The notes beneath the pieces were generated by a model, which had not been told where the DNA came from, made no database searches, and worked only from the letters and a program-made list of their open reading frames with translations. Positions 9,853 through 18,292 of a stretch of 64,000 nucleotides of DNA are shown one piece after another; the first letter of the stretch is position 1; each line of letters opens with the position of its first letter. This DNA comes from Caldithrix abyssi DSM 13497 (GTDB taxonomy: Bacteria; Calditrichota; Calditrichia; Calditrichales; Calditrichaceae), in assembly GCF_001886815.1 (NCBI RefSeq), contig NZ_CP018099.1, forward strand, positions 1,300,501 to 1,364,500, given 5' to 3'. The position numbers and the translations under genes were made by a program.

Positions 9853-12369
9853 ATGAATAAAATCAATGTAACACTGTGTCTAATTTTTACAATCGTTTTG
9901 CTCTTTTCGGCGCAAGTTTTGGCCTTTACGCCTAAAGCGGATTCGCCGCTGGCTAAACGCGAACATCCGCGCCTGCACATCACAGTCGATAAGCTTGCCT
10001 TCTGGCGTCAGACGCTCTCTCAGCAGTACAGAAGCGAATTTCAGGATTACGTGAACTGGGCGGCTGAGATGTCGGACAATGATGATTACAATATTCTCTC
10101 CGAAGCGGGGCACGATCCCCTGCGCGCCGTGATGGTTCATCAGGCCTTTATTGCGGCCATTGGACAGGTGGACGGCATCTCTTACCCGATTTCACTGGCT
10201 AAATACGCCGAGCGGGCCATTAACAGTTTGATTCGCCGCCTGAATGCCGGCGACGACCTGGCCTATGTGGCCGCCTTAACCTATGACTGGACGTACAATT
10301 ACATGACTGACGACCAGAGGCGACAAATAGCCGACATGGTCAAAACGCGAACCGTTACGCACAAGGTCTTTAACCATAGTTTAAGCAATCCGTCTTTTAC
10401 GCCGGAGCAGATGTTTAGTAGCAAATATTACGAAGGTTGTTACGCCTGGTACATCGGGCTGGCCTTTTGGGGCGACGGGCTGATCGACGCCGAGGCCGAT
10501 CAGGCGCTGGACAGCTTTAGTCAGGTCATGCTGAATTACGGCTACCTGGATGCCCATAATTTTGTGGCAGGGCAGAGCGGCGGCTGGTCGGAGTGGATCG
10601 GTTACTCCAGCTGGCATCCGCGCACTCATTTTTTGAATATCGACGCCTGGTACACCGCCACCGGTGAAGATTATATTTCAAACTCTTCCACGGTTGATGG
10701 AAGCGCCATCGCCCATTATCCAACGTTCATGTACTACATGTTAGACCCGCACAAATATTTTGATCGCCACTACAGTTTTATTCGCACCGGCATTGCAGAA
10801 GCCACCGATCCTTCTTTTGAACATCGTTCCATGCGCGAGCAGATGTACAATTTGCCGCGTCTTTTAAATCAGGTCGGTTTAGGCGAAACGGCCGGATTAA
10901 TGCGCCATTTAATTGAAACTTACCAGGTGGAGTGGCACAGCTACGAACACCATTACCTTTGGGGATTTTTGGGCTTGCACAAATCCGTTTCGCCCAGAAC
11001 GCCGCAGGAGCTGGGATTGCCCCATTCCCTGTGGGCCAAAAATACGGGAGTTTTTGTGGCCCGCACTGGCTTTGATAATCCGGCCGACGGCGTGTTTATG
11101 GTTATGGACGGACATTACCGATTTGAAGGTCACGGCGGAGCAGACGATACCCCGGGTTTTGCGCTGGCCAAGTTTGGCGAGCTGGTCAACACGCGCAATG
11201 TGGCGCATCGTGGTTACGGCAACCTCGACGATTATCCCGGCGCGCGCAAAAACAACATCGTGTATTTTGAAGGGGGACACACGCTGAGTCATCAATCCAT
11301 GGCCGATCAGGCGGACTTAGAGGCCGCGGCCAATGGGCAGGGAGATTACGACTGGGGCGGCATTGAGCAGGTAACGCAAAGAGAGGGCATTTTTTACCAT
11401 GTGCGCGTCAACCGCTCGCCCATGTTTCAGGATGGCGTACAGCATGTTCGGGAGTACGTCTGGTTTCCCGGCGAAAATCCGGCAACCGATTCCGATTTTT
11501 TAGTGGTGTTTGACCGCGCCGTGGCGCCCAGTCGAGCCGAGTGGGTTTACCATGTTCCCTGGAAGCCCGAAGCGTTCAATTATCAGTCGTCAGAAGACCT
11601 GACAACCGGTACCGGTACCAGCGACCGCATCGGCACTGCCTATACAGGCCAGCAGGTGATTATCAAGGAATTTAACGGGCTGGGCGGAGAAAAAGACGGC
11701 GATGGCGGAGACGGCGATTATGTGGGCGGCGCCAATGCCCACGGCGTCGTTTTTTGTCAGACCTTTTTACCCCAACAGGCCAGAGTAGAAGTTACGCGAG
11801 TGGCCAGCTTTGACAGCGACGTTCTGAAAAGACAACACCACCTGGCCATTAAAACGCATCGCTGGCAGGTTTCCGTAAAACCAACGGAATTTAATCAGGA
11901 TCAACTCTTTTTGAATGTCTTTCAGGCAGCGGACGCCAATACCACGCAGCAGATGGCTTCCATACAAGCCATTCGCAGCGGAACCGTGATGCAGGGCGTG
12001 TTTATTGAAAAAGAGAGCGCAAATCGCCCTAACTTTTTAACGCTTTTCTACCAGAAAGACAGCCTGAATACCGGAACGGTTACCTACACCATCAACGGCC
12101 AGGGAAGAACGATTCACGTCATTAGCGGATTGCTGCCCGACATGGTTTATGAGGTCAAACGCCTTTACGGTTCGCAAAGCGAAACCTTTATGACGCGCAG
12201 CGAACGATCCATGCAAACCTGGGATTACCAGGGCCAGCGCGAGCTGATTAAAAGCGGCGTCCTTTATTTTGAAAGCGATTTAACCGGTTCCGAGACGTAC
12301 ATCATCAATCCTCTTGGCAATAGAGACGACGTGCCTCCGGCCAGACCGGGAGGATTGAAAATTAGATAA
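9853..12369 (+). CDS. Secreted heparinase II/III-like (DUF4962-type) protein
   Basis: The protein has 838 residues with an N-terminal signal peptide (hydrophobic run up to QVLAF, about residues 5-25). The mature part begins with the HPRLHITVDKLAFWRQ segment seen at the start of heparinase II/III and DUF4962-type proteins. A toroid follows with YDWTYNYMTDDQRRQ and SGGWSEWIGYSSWHPRTHF. The second half has GHGGADDTPGFALAKFG, which occupies the place of the catalytic HxHxD motif of heparinases but has glycine instead of the second histidine. It may be a periplasmic or secreted lyase for the polymer made by the cluster, or a binding relative with altered catalysis. No sorting tail is present. Confidence 0.75.
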   Translation: MNKINVTLCLIFTIVLLFSAQVLAFTPKADSPLAKREHPRLHITVDKLAFWRQTLSQQYRSEFQDYVNWAAEMSDNDDYNILSEAGHDPLRAVMVHQAFIAAIGQVDGISYPISLAKYAERAINSLIRRLNAGDDLAYVAALTYDWTYNYMTDDQRRQIADMVKTRTVTHKVFNHSLSNPSFTPEQMFSSKYYEGCYAWYIGLAFWGDGLIDAEADQALDSFSQVMLNYGYLDAHNFVAGQSGGWSEWIGYSSWHPRTHFLNIDAWYTATGEDYISNSSTVDGSAIAHYPTFMYYMLDPHKYFDRHYSFIRTGIAEATDPSFEHRSMREQMYNLPRLLNQVGLGETAGLMRHLIETYQVEWHSYEHHYLWGFLGLHKSVSPRTPQELGLPHSLWAKNTGVFVARTGFDNPADGVFMVMDGHYRFEGHGGADDTPGFALAKFGELVNTRNVAHRGYGNLDDYPGARKNNIVYFEGGHTLSHQSMADQADLEAAANGQGDYDWGGIEQVTQREGIFYHVRVNRSPMFQDGVQHVREYVWFPGENPATDSDFLVVFDRAVAPSRAEWVYHVPWKPEAFNYQSSEDLTTGTGTSDRIGTAYTGQQVIIKEFNGLGGEKDGDGGDGDYVGGANAHGVVFCQTFLPQQARVEVTRVASFDSDVLKRQHHLAIKTHRWQVSVKPTEFNQDQLFLNVFQAADANTTQQMASIQAIRSGTVMQGVFIEKESANRPNFLTLFYQKDSLNTGTVTYTINGQGRTIHVISGLLPDMVYEVKRLYGSQSETFMTRSERSMQTWDYQGQRELIKSGVLYFESDLTGSETYIINPLGNRDDVPPARPGGLKIR

Positions 12370-12398
12370 ACCTTACCTGCTGCGCCAAAGATGGAGAG

Positions 12399-12508
12399 CG
12401 GGGACAGAAGATCGTCGTACCGGCAGGCGTCGCTATCTAACGATGTAAGGCATTCTCATCGCGGCGTCATGACAGTCCAGTAACCATGCAACCATTCAAC
12501 TATTGAAC
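12399..12508. repeat. Direct repeat, copy 1, flanking a MITE-like element
   Basis: About 110 bases beginning GGGGACAGAAG and containing GTAAGGCATTCTCATC and GGCGTCATGACAG recur at 12716-12825 in the same orientation with scattered differences. The two copies bracket the hairpin element at 12540-12713. No coding potential is seen. Confidence 0.8.
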
Positions 12509-12539
12509 CAGGCTGGCCCTCACCCCCTGCACCCCCTGC

Positions 12540-12713
12540 GGGGGTCTCAAAAGCGACATCTAATGAATTATTATACAAAGACAGTAAAAAGCTTACAGTA
12601 GCCCTCATCCCCTGCCCCCCTCTCCCGAAAATCGGGGAGAGGGGGAATTAAAGGGGGTGAGGGAAAGAAAAAATGTAAAAAAATACATTGCCTTTGACTT
12701 TTGGGACAGCCCC
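12540..12713. mobile_element. MITE-like hairpin element, copy 1
   Basis: This 174-base non-coding element has imperfect terminal inverted repeats: the left end reads GGGGGTCTCAAAAG and the right end reads as GGGGCTGTCCCAAAAG on the other strand. Inside is a strong G/C-rich palindrome (CCCCTCTCCCG, short loop, CGGGGAGAGGGGG; then GGGGGTGAGGG). A second copy of exactly the same length lies at 22684-22857. The whole element can fold as one long hairpin, and the inner stem could also act as a transcription terminator. It carries no transposase, so it would need one in trans. Its ends differ from those of the IS1182-family element in this window. Confidence 0.75.
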
Positions 12714-12715
12714 AG

Positions 12716-12825
12716 GGGGGACAGAAGAACGTCGTTCCGGCAGGCGGCAGTATGTAATGATGTAAGGCATTCTCATCACGGCGTCATGACAGGCTGGTGA
12801 CCATTCACCCATTCAACTATTGAAC
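12716..12825. repeat. Direct repeat, copy 2, flanking a MITE-like element
   Basis: This is the second copy of the approximately 110-base repeat at 12399-12508, starting GGGGACAGAAGAACG right after the right end of the hairpin element. It runs into the ATTCAACC-type short tandem array. Together the two copies and the element fill most of the 532-base gap 12370-12901, in which I see no gene. Confidence 0.78.
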
Positions 12826-12891
12826 TATTCAACCATTCAACCATTCAACTATTGAACTATTCAACCAATCAGCCATTCAACCATCAGGATT
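12801..12891. repeat. Short tandem array of ATTCAACC/ATTGAACT units
   Basis: About ten degenerate 8-10 base units of the type ATTCAACC, ATTCAACT, ATTGAACT and AATCAGCC run directly up to the start of the next gene. The same units recur at about 23425-23458, 34205-34255, 38128-38165, 38340-38375, 52490-52535 and 56270-56305. The units are too short and too variable for a CRISPR array. Confidence 0.8.
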
Positions 12892-12901
12892 ACCATAGAT
12901 T

Positions 12902-13864
12902 ATGATCCATTTTTTAGTAACCATCGACACCGAAGAAGAGCGCGAATGGGGCGCGGAATACAACGACCATTCGCAATACACCGTGCGCAATATCCAGTTT
13001 CTGGAGCCGTTGCAAAAGCTGTTTGACCGGCACGGAGTAAAGGCCACCTATTTAATCGACTACCCGGTGGCGGCCGATCAGAAGGCCATGCAGATTTTAA
13101 GCGACTTCCGGAAAAATCGCCAGGCCGAAATCGGTTTGCACTTACATCCCTGGGTGAACCCGCCTTACGAAGAAGAGCGCACTCTGGCTAATACCTTTCC
13201 GGCCAATCTGCCGCCGGAGTTGCAGCTAAAAAAGCTGAAAATTTTATCCGATTTGATTTCGCAAACGCTGGGCGAGCAGCCGCTTTCCTACCGGGCGGGA
13301 CGCTATGGCTTTAACGAGAGCTCAGTGCCTGTGCTTGAAGAGTTGGGCGTTTTGGTGGATTCCAGCGTGGTGCCCTTTCGCAAAGGAAAACAACCCTTCG
13401 AGCCGTCGTTCGGTTATCTTGCTTCCATTGAACCCTATCGTTTGAACCGCGGCAATATCAAAGAAAAAGGGGATTCTTCCGTTCTGGAAGTGCCCGTTAC
13501 CGTGGGCTTTAATAAAAAGCTGCCGCAATGGCTGGCCAAAAATTACATCGATCTGCCCAACATCGGGTTGCGCCGTCTGTTGAAAAAATTCTGGGGACTC
13601 GATCTGTACTGGCTGCGGCCATCGTACGCCAATTTAAACCAGATGATCGAATTAAGCGAACATCTGATTCGCTCCGGCGTGAGCTTTTTAAATATGATGT
13701 TTCATTCCAACGAATTAATGCCCGGCGGATCGAAGTATTGCAAAACTCAGGACGACGTCGATCGTTATCTGAAGCGGCTGGACGATTATTTTACCTATTT
13801 GAACGCCAACCATTCGGTCCGCTATGTGCAACTGCGCGAGATGTACCAGATTTACAGCGGATAG
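12902..13864 (+). CDS. Polysaccharide deacetylase-like protein (WalW-type)
   Basis: This 320-residue protein belongs to the NodB-like deacetylase superfamily in the variant where motif 1 is TIDTEEE near the N-terminus rather than TFDDG, and motif 2 is GLHLHPW near residue 80. Additional core segments are SYRAGRYGFNESSVPVLEELG and NMMFHSNELMPG. No signal peptide is seen. It is the second deacetylase of the island, following a repeat-filled gap, and it starts a new tight gene block. Probably it deacetylates a sugar in a lipid-linked or surface glycan. Confidence 0.8.
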   Translation: MIHFLVTIDTEEEREWGAEYNDHSQYTVRNIQFLEPLQKLFDRHGVKATYLIDYPVAADQKAMQILSDFRKNRQAEIGLHLHPWVNPPYEEERTLANTFPANLPPELQLKKLKILSDLISQTLGEQPLSYRAGRYGFNESSVPVLEELGVLVDSSVVPFRKGKQPFEPSFGYLASIEPYRLNRGNIKEKGDSSVLEVPVTVGFNKKLPQWLAKNYIDLPNIGLRRLLKKFWGLDLYWLRPSYANLNQMIELSEHLIRSGVSFLNMMFHSNELMPGGSKYCKTQDDVDRYLKRLDDYFTYLNANHSVRYVQLREMYQIYSG

Positions 13865-13867
13865 AGT

Positions 13868-14818
13868 ATGCATGTTTTGTTGACCGGCGCCTCGGGCTTT
13901 ATGGGCAAAAACGTGGCGGAATATTTGCTAAAGAGCGGTTTTAAGGTAACGGCGCCGGTAAGAAAAGAATCATTACAGCGCATAAGCCCATTAAAAAGTT
14001 ACGCGCGCTTCAACGCGGTGGGAGGCGCTTTCTGGGATATTGTAGCGTTAAAGGCCCTTGAGGAGACACCGGATGTCATCGTGCATCTGGCGGCCATCAG
14101 AGGCGCGGGAAAGGCTTCGGCGCGAGCCTACGAACGGATTAATGTGCGGGGCACGCAAAATCTGCTGGATTGGGCAAGGGCGCACGAGGTGCAGCGCTTT
14201 TTGTACGTTAGCACGGTTGGCGTTTTAGGCACCATTCCGCATCGTCTGCCGGGGCGCGCCGACGATCCGCCGCTTCCGGACGGTGTGTACCATCAAACCA
14301 AATTTCTGGCCGAAAAATGCCTCCGTCAGATTAACGACGCCCGTTTTAAGAGTTTAATTTTACGTCCCACCATAACCTATGGCCCGCAGGACGACGGCTT
14401 TTTGAGCAGAATGGCGCAATTGATCCGCGGCGGAAAAATGATTCTGCCCGAAAAAGAAGTGCGCATCCATCTGCTGGATGTTTTTGCCTTTGCGCAGTTG
14501 ATCAAACAGGCCATCGAAGGCGATCTCTTTAACAACCAGACCTATCTGGTTGCCGATGAAGCGCCGATTTCTCTTGAGCGTCTGGCTAATATGATTCGCG
14601 ACTTTAAGGGAGGAAGAGTCTGGCGCCTGCCCGATTTGATCTTTCAGGCGGGAAAAAAGGTGAGCGGGGCGCTGCGCTTAAATGCCCTGAAAACCAGTCT
14701 GCAGCTCATTAGCGAGTCCTGGTACTACGATATCGCGCCGGCCGTGAAAGAGTTGGAGTATCGGCCGGTGCAAACAGAGGCAAAAATAAAGGAATACCTA
14801 CAAGCCCATGTCTATTAA
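13868..14818 (+). CDS. NAD-dependent epimerase/dehydratase (extended SDR)
   Basis: This 316-residue extended short-chain dehydrogenase has the nucleotide-binding LTGASGFMG at residues 4-12, a VIVHLAA segment, the STVGVLG strand with the catalytic serine/threonine region, and the catalytic YxxxK as YHQTK. LRPTITYGP follows. Family members epimerise, dehydrate or reduce NDP-sugars. It starts 3 bases after the deacetylase stop and overlaps the methyltransferase gene by 11 bases. Likely it prepares a sugar donor for the glycosyltransferases nearby; the exact reaction is not determinable here. Confidence 0.87.
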   Translation: MHVLLTGASGFMGKNVAEYLLKSGFKVTAPVRKESLQRISPLKSYARFNAVGGAFWDIVALKALEETPDVIVHLAAIRGAGKASARAYERINVRGTQNLLDWARAHEVQRFLYVSTVGVLGTIPHRLPGRADDPPLPDGVYHQTKFLAEKCLRQINDARFKSLILRPTITYGPQDDGFLSRMAQLIRGGKMILPEKEVRIHLLDVFAFAQLIKQAIEGDLFNNQTYLVADEAPISLERLANMIRDFKGGRVWRLPDLIFQAGKKVSGALRLNALKTSLQLISESWYYDIAPAVKELEYRPVQTEAKIKEYLQAHVY

Positions 14819-15683
14819 ATCCCACGCATCAAATTTTTTCTTTCCCATCATTGACAATTGGCCCGAATATTTTGACGATCCGCACGAAGGGCTGGGCACC
14901 ACCTATGAGCGCTTTTTGCTGCACGAATTTTTCGCGTGGCTGGATAAAAATTTTCACATCGAGCGCGTTTTAGAGGCTCCCAGCTTTGGCATGACCGGCG
15001 CCAGCGGCATTAATAGCTTGTGGTGGGCAAAAAAAGGCCGCCAGGTAACCGTTGTGGATAACCATGAAACTCGCCTGAATAAAGCCAGAGCGTTGTGGCA
15101 GGGATTAAATCTTAAAGCGCAGTTTTGTTTGACCGGGCAATTCGAAGCGCTGCCGTTTAAAGATCAGGCTTTTGATCTGAGCTGGAATTTTGCCAGCCTG
15201 TGGTTTGTGGCCAATTTGACGCAATTTGCAAAAGAGCTGGATCGGTTGACGCGGCGTGTTATTTTCATTTGTGTGCCCAATCGCTTTGGGCTGGGCTATC
15301 AGTTACGTTTGCACTGGCCGGGTTCAACCAGGCCTGATTTAAATTTTGAAGCGGTTAAAACTTCGAATATCCGACAGCAATTCGAAAAGCACGGCTGGCA
15401 ACTGCGGCGCAAGGGATATTTTGACATTCCGCCCTGGCCAGATTTTCCTTTAAAAAAAGAGGTTTTGTTCGATAAGTTAAAATTAGGTTTTTTGTTGAAA
15501 TGGCTTTCGAAGAACAGGGCAAACGCTTCGCAGGCGGAGCGTATGACCATCCTGGATTATTTTTCGGGTAAACGTCCCGACTTGAAAGAAGAAGTTTTCA
15601 GATTTCGATTTTTGGAGGGAGCGCCGCTTCCCATTCGTTGGTTGTGGGCGCATCATCAGTATCTGATTTTTAGCAGGGATTAA
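14808..15683 (+). CDS. SAM-dependent methyltransferase (class I)
   Basis: This 291-residue protein has a Rossmann methyltransferase core: RVLEAPSFGMTGASGI takes the place of motif I, VTVVDNHETRLNKA contains the acidic residue after strand 2, and FEALPFKDQAFDLSWNFASLW represents motifs II-III. The C-terminal 90 residues resemble no domain I recognise. Overlap with the epimerase gene suggests methylation of a sugar or a lipid-linked sugar within the same pathway. The substrate is unknown. Confidence 0.78.
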   Translation: MSIKSHASNFFFPIIDNWPEYFDDPHEGLGTTYERFLLHEFFAWLDKNFHIERVLEAPSFGMTGASGINSLWWAKKGRQVTVVDNHETRLNKARALWQGLNLKAQFCLTGQFEALPFKDQAFDLSWNFASLWFVANLTQFAKELDRLTRRVIFICVPNRFGLGYQLRLHWPGSTRPDLNFEAVKTSNIRQQFEKHGWQLRRKGYFDIPPWPDFPLKKEVLFDKLKLGFLLKWLSKNRANASQAERMTILDYFSGKRPDLKEEVFRFRFLEGAPLPIRWLWAHHQYLIFSRD

Positions 15684-15684
15684 T

Positions 15685-16581
15685 ATGATTTCAGTGGTTA
15701 TTCCGTCCTACAATTCGGAAAAAACGATTGCCCGTTGTTTGCTTTCGTTAAAAACGCAAACCCTGGATGAAGAGTACGAAATTATTGTGGCCGATAGTTC
15801 TCATGATCGGACGCCGCAGATCATTCGCGAACGTTTTCCGGAAGTACAGCTCATTCATTTCGAAAAGAAAACGGATCCCGGCAGCGCCAGGAACGCGGGC
15901 GTTAAATTGAGCAAGGGCGAAATCATCTGTTTCATCGATTCCGACTGCGAGGCCGCGCCGGACTGGCTGGATCAGTTGGTCTCGGTTCATCGCCATTACG
16001 CATACGAGGCCATAGGCGGCGCGGTCGAAAACGGCAACGAGCAGGACAACAACGTGGCCTGGGCTGGCTACATGGCCGAATTCCGCGAATTTTTACCGCA
16101 ATATCCCCCGGGCGAACGGGAGCATATTCCCACCTGCAACATCTCTTACAAACGGCAGGTCTTTGAAAAATTAGGAGGTTTTAATCCGCGCTATTATCCG
16201 CAAGAGGATCTGGAGTTCAATTATCGTTTAAGGCAGAGCGGCGGGAAGATATTCTTTATCCCATCAGCAAAGATTTACCATAATCACCGCAGCGAACTGC
16301 ATTCTTTTTTACGGCATCAAAAGCGCGTGGGGCAAATTACGGCCAGAATGCTACGTATTTTGCCACTGGAGGGCTCGGCCATTGCCCGAAGCAGATTACT
16401 GGCAACCATGGCGGCGCCGCTTCTGCCGGCGGTCAAATGGTGGCGGACGGTGCATGTTTTTCGTCGATGGCGCGCCGATGTGATTCGCAATCATTCCGGA
16501 GCGTTGTTTATTCTGGCGCTGGGCTTAATCCCCTGGGGTGTCGGATTTTTAAAGGGGGCATGGGAGGCAGGCGATGTCTGA
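15685..16581 (+). CDS. GT2 family glycosyltransferase
   Basis: This 298-residue inverting glycosyltransferase has ISVVIPSYNSEKTIARCL at the N-terminus, the nucleotide-binding EIIVADSSHDRTPQII, KTDPGSARNAGV, and the DXD-equivalent FIDSDCEAAPDWLD. The acceptor/catalytic region is PQEDLEFNYRLRQSGG (ED motif). A C-terminal hydrophobic stretch (about residues 270-290) may anchor it to the membrane. It begins one base after the methyltransferase stop and overlaps the next gene by 8 bases. Confidence 0.9.
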   Translation: MISVVIPSYNSEKTIARCLLSLKTQTLDEEYEIIVADSSHDRTPQIIRERFPEVQLIHFEKKTDPGSARNAGVKLSKGEIICFIDSDCEAAPDWLDQLVSVHRHYAYEAIGGAVENGNEQDNNVAWAGYMAEFREFLPQYPPGEREHIPTCNISYKRQVFEKLGGFNPRYYPQEDLEFNYRLRQSGGKIFFIPSAKIYHNHRSELHSFLRHQKRVGQITARMLRILPLEGSAIARSRLLATMAAPLLPAVKWWRTVHVFRRWRADVIRNHSGALFILALGLIPWGVGFLKGAWEAGDV

Positions 16582-18292
16582 CGTTCGACCATTGGTGATC
16601 ATTCCCACCTGGAATGAAGCCGGACATATTGAAGCCATTTTGCGTGAAATCGTGCGTGATTACCCGCAGGTTGATGTGCTGGTGGTGGACGCTTCTTCCG
16701 AAGACGGAACGGGCAGGATTGTGGAAAGGCTGGCAAAGGATTTTCCGCAAATTCACATTATCTATCAAAAAGAGCCGGGAAAATTTGGCGAAGCCCTGCG
16801 CATGGGATTTAAATATGCCCTGGAGCATGACTACGATCCGGTCATTACCATGGATGGCGATCAATCGCACTCTCCCTGTTACATCAAAGATTTTTTACAG
16901 GCCTCCCACAAATATGATCTGGTGATTGGCAGCCGTTACATCGATGGGGTGCGCGTTGAAGGCTGGCGTTTTCGAAAACTGCTGGTCAGTAAACTGGCTA
17001 ACATGTTTGTCTCTTACATTCTGGTGAAACCGATCTGGGATTTTACCTCCGGTTTTCGCTGTTATCGCCGAAGATTTTTAGAAAAAATCAACATCGATGA
17101 AATTTACAATGAAGCGTACATTGCGCAAATCCAGTTGCTTCATCTGGCCTATCAATCCCATTTCAGAGTTAAAGAAATCCCCTTCATCTATCGCGGCACG
17201 CCGCTGGCTTTTTCTAAAGTCAGCCAACATACACGCCGCAAGACCCTGCGTTATGTGTTTAAATTTCGCGCGCCCTGGTGGGAAATTTTCCGCCATCTGG
17301 TCTATTTAAAACGCGAGTACGAACGGTTTGTGGATGAGTATGATGAATTTGTAAATCCTCCTGAATTAAAAAACGAAGGCCGATTTGAGGTAAAGGATTT
17401 TTACGAGATTAGCGTGGGCGTTATGGCTTACAATGAGGAAAAAAATATTGCTAAATGCCTTTACGCTCTGCAGCGTCAGAAACTCAAAAGCGGCCGGATC
17501 AAAGAGATTCTCGTTGTCTCGTCCGGCTCAACAGACCGCACCGACGCCATTGTGCAGCAGTTTGCGCAAAAAGACGCGCGTATTCGATTGATTCGCCAGG
17601 CCCGGCGCATGGGGAAGGCCAGCGCCATCAATGAATTTTTAAAGCGCGCCAGCGGCGACATTGTGGTGCTGGAAAGCGCAGACACCATTGCCCATGAACA
17701 TACCGTGGAAGAATTGATAAAGCCATTCCGACATCCGGAAGTGGGCATGGTTGGGGCGCATCCCGTGCCGGTGAACAGAAAAAATAGCTTTGTAGGCTTT
17801 TGCGTCCACAAGCTGTGGGAGCTGCATCATCACATGGCGCTGCAATCGCCCAAGTGCGGCGAGATGGTCGCCTTCAGGAACATTGTAACGCGCATCCCCA
17901 GGTACACGGCTGTGGACGAGGCGGCCATTGAGGCCATCATTTCCAAAGCCGGTTTAAAGCTGGCTTACGCTTCACGCGCTCTGGTAACCAATAAAGGCCC
18001 GGAAACGTTTGGCGATTTTTTTAAGCAGCGCAGACGCATCGCCTCGGGTCATCGGCATTTAAAGGCCTTAATCGGCTATGAGGTAACCACCCTTAAAACT
18101 TCGAAAATTCTGAAACTGGTCTGGCAATTACAACGCTGGACGCCCAGAGAAACGCTGTTTATGTTCCTGTTGATCCTGGTGGAAGCTTTTGCCCGCTTTA
18201 TGGGATTGCTTGATTTTTATATCAGGGACAAAAATCCTTTTATCTGGGATATTTCGGTCACCACCAAAGACGTATACATCTTAGATGAATAA
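16574..18292 (+). CDS. Double GT2 glycosyltransferase (polyprenol-P-mannose synthase-like domain + second GT2)
   Basis: This 572-residue protein has two GT-A domains in tandem. Domain 1 (about residues 5-240) resembles dolichol/polyprenol-phosphate mannose synthase: VIIPTWNEAGHIEAIL, VLVVDASSEDGTGRIV, then the metal-binding MDGDQSHSP and SRYIDG. Domain 2 (about 275-510) begins SVGVMAYNEEKNIAKCL, with ILVVSSGSTDRTDAIV and a DXD-like ESADTI. C-terminal hydrophobic segments near residue 530 may be membrane-associated. The PMT/ArnT-like gene follows with an 8-base overlap. This supports a scheme in which domain 1 makes polyprenyl-phosphate sugar and the next protein uses it as donor outside the membrane. 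Confidence 0.85.
   Translation: MSDVRPLVIIPTWNEAGHIEAILREIVRDYPQVDVLVVDASSEDGTGRIVERLAKDFPQIHIIYQKEPGKFGEALRMGFKYALEHDYDPVITMDGDQSHSPCYIKDFLQASHKYDLVIGSRYIDGVRVEGWRFRKLLVSKLANMFVSYILVKPIWDFTSGFRCYRRRFLEKINIDEIYNEAYIAQIQLLHLAYQSHFRVKEIPFIYRGTPLAFSKVSQHTRRKTLRYVFKFRAPWWEIFRHLVYLKREYERFVDEYDEFVNPPELKNEGRFEVKDFYEISVGVMAYNEEKNIAKCLYALQRQKLKSGRIKEILVVSSGSTDRTDAIVQQFAQKDARIRLIRQARRMGKASAINEFLKRASGDIVVLESADTIAHEHTVEELIKPFRHPEVGMVGAHPVPVNRKNSFVGFCVHKLWELHHHMALQSPKCGEMVAFRNIVTRIPRYTAVDEAAIEAIISKAGLKLAYASRALVTNKGPETFGDFFKQRRRIASGHRHLKALIGYEVTTLKTSKILKLVWQLQRWTPRETLFMFLLILVEAFARFMGLLDFYIRDKNPFIWDISVTTKDVYILDE

Noticed and set aside
12801-12891. Possible CRISPR array
   Set aside because: Units of 8-10 bases are adjacent, without unique spacers, and no cas genes are near.
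13528-13944. A 138-codon plus-strand frame overlapping the WalW-type deacetylase and the epimerase
   Set aside because: It is out of frame with two well supported genes and has no motif.
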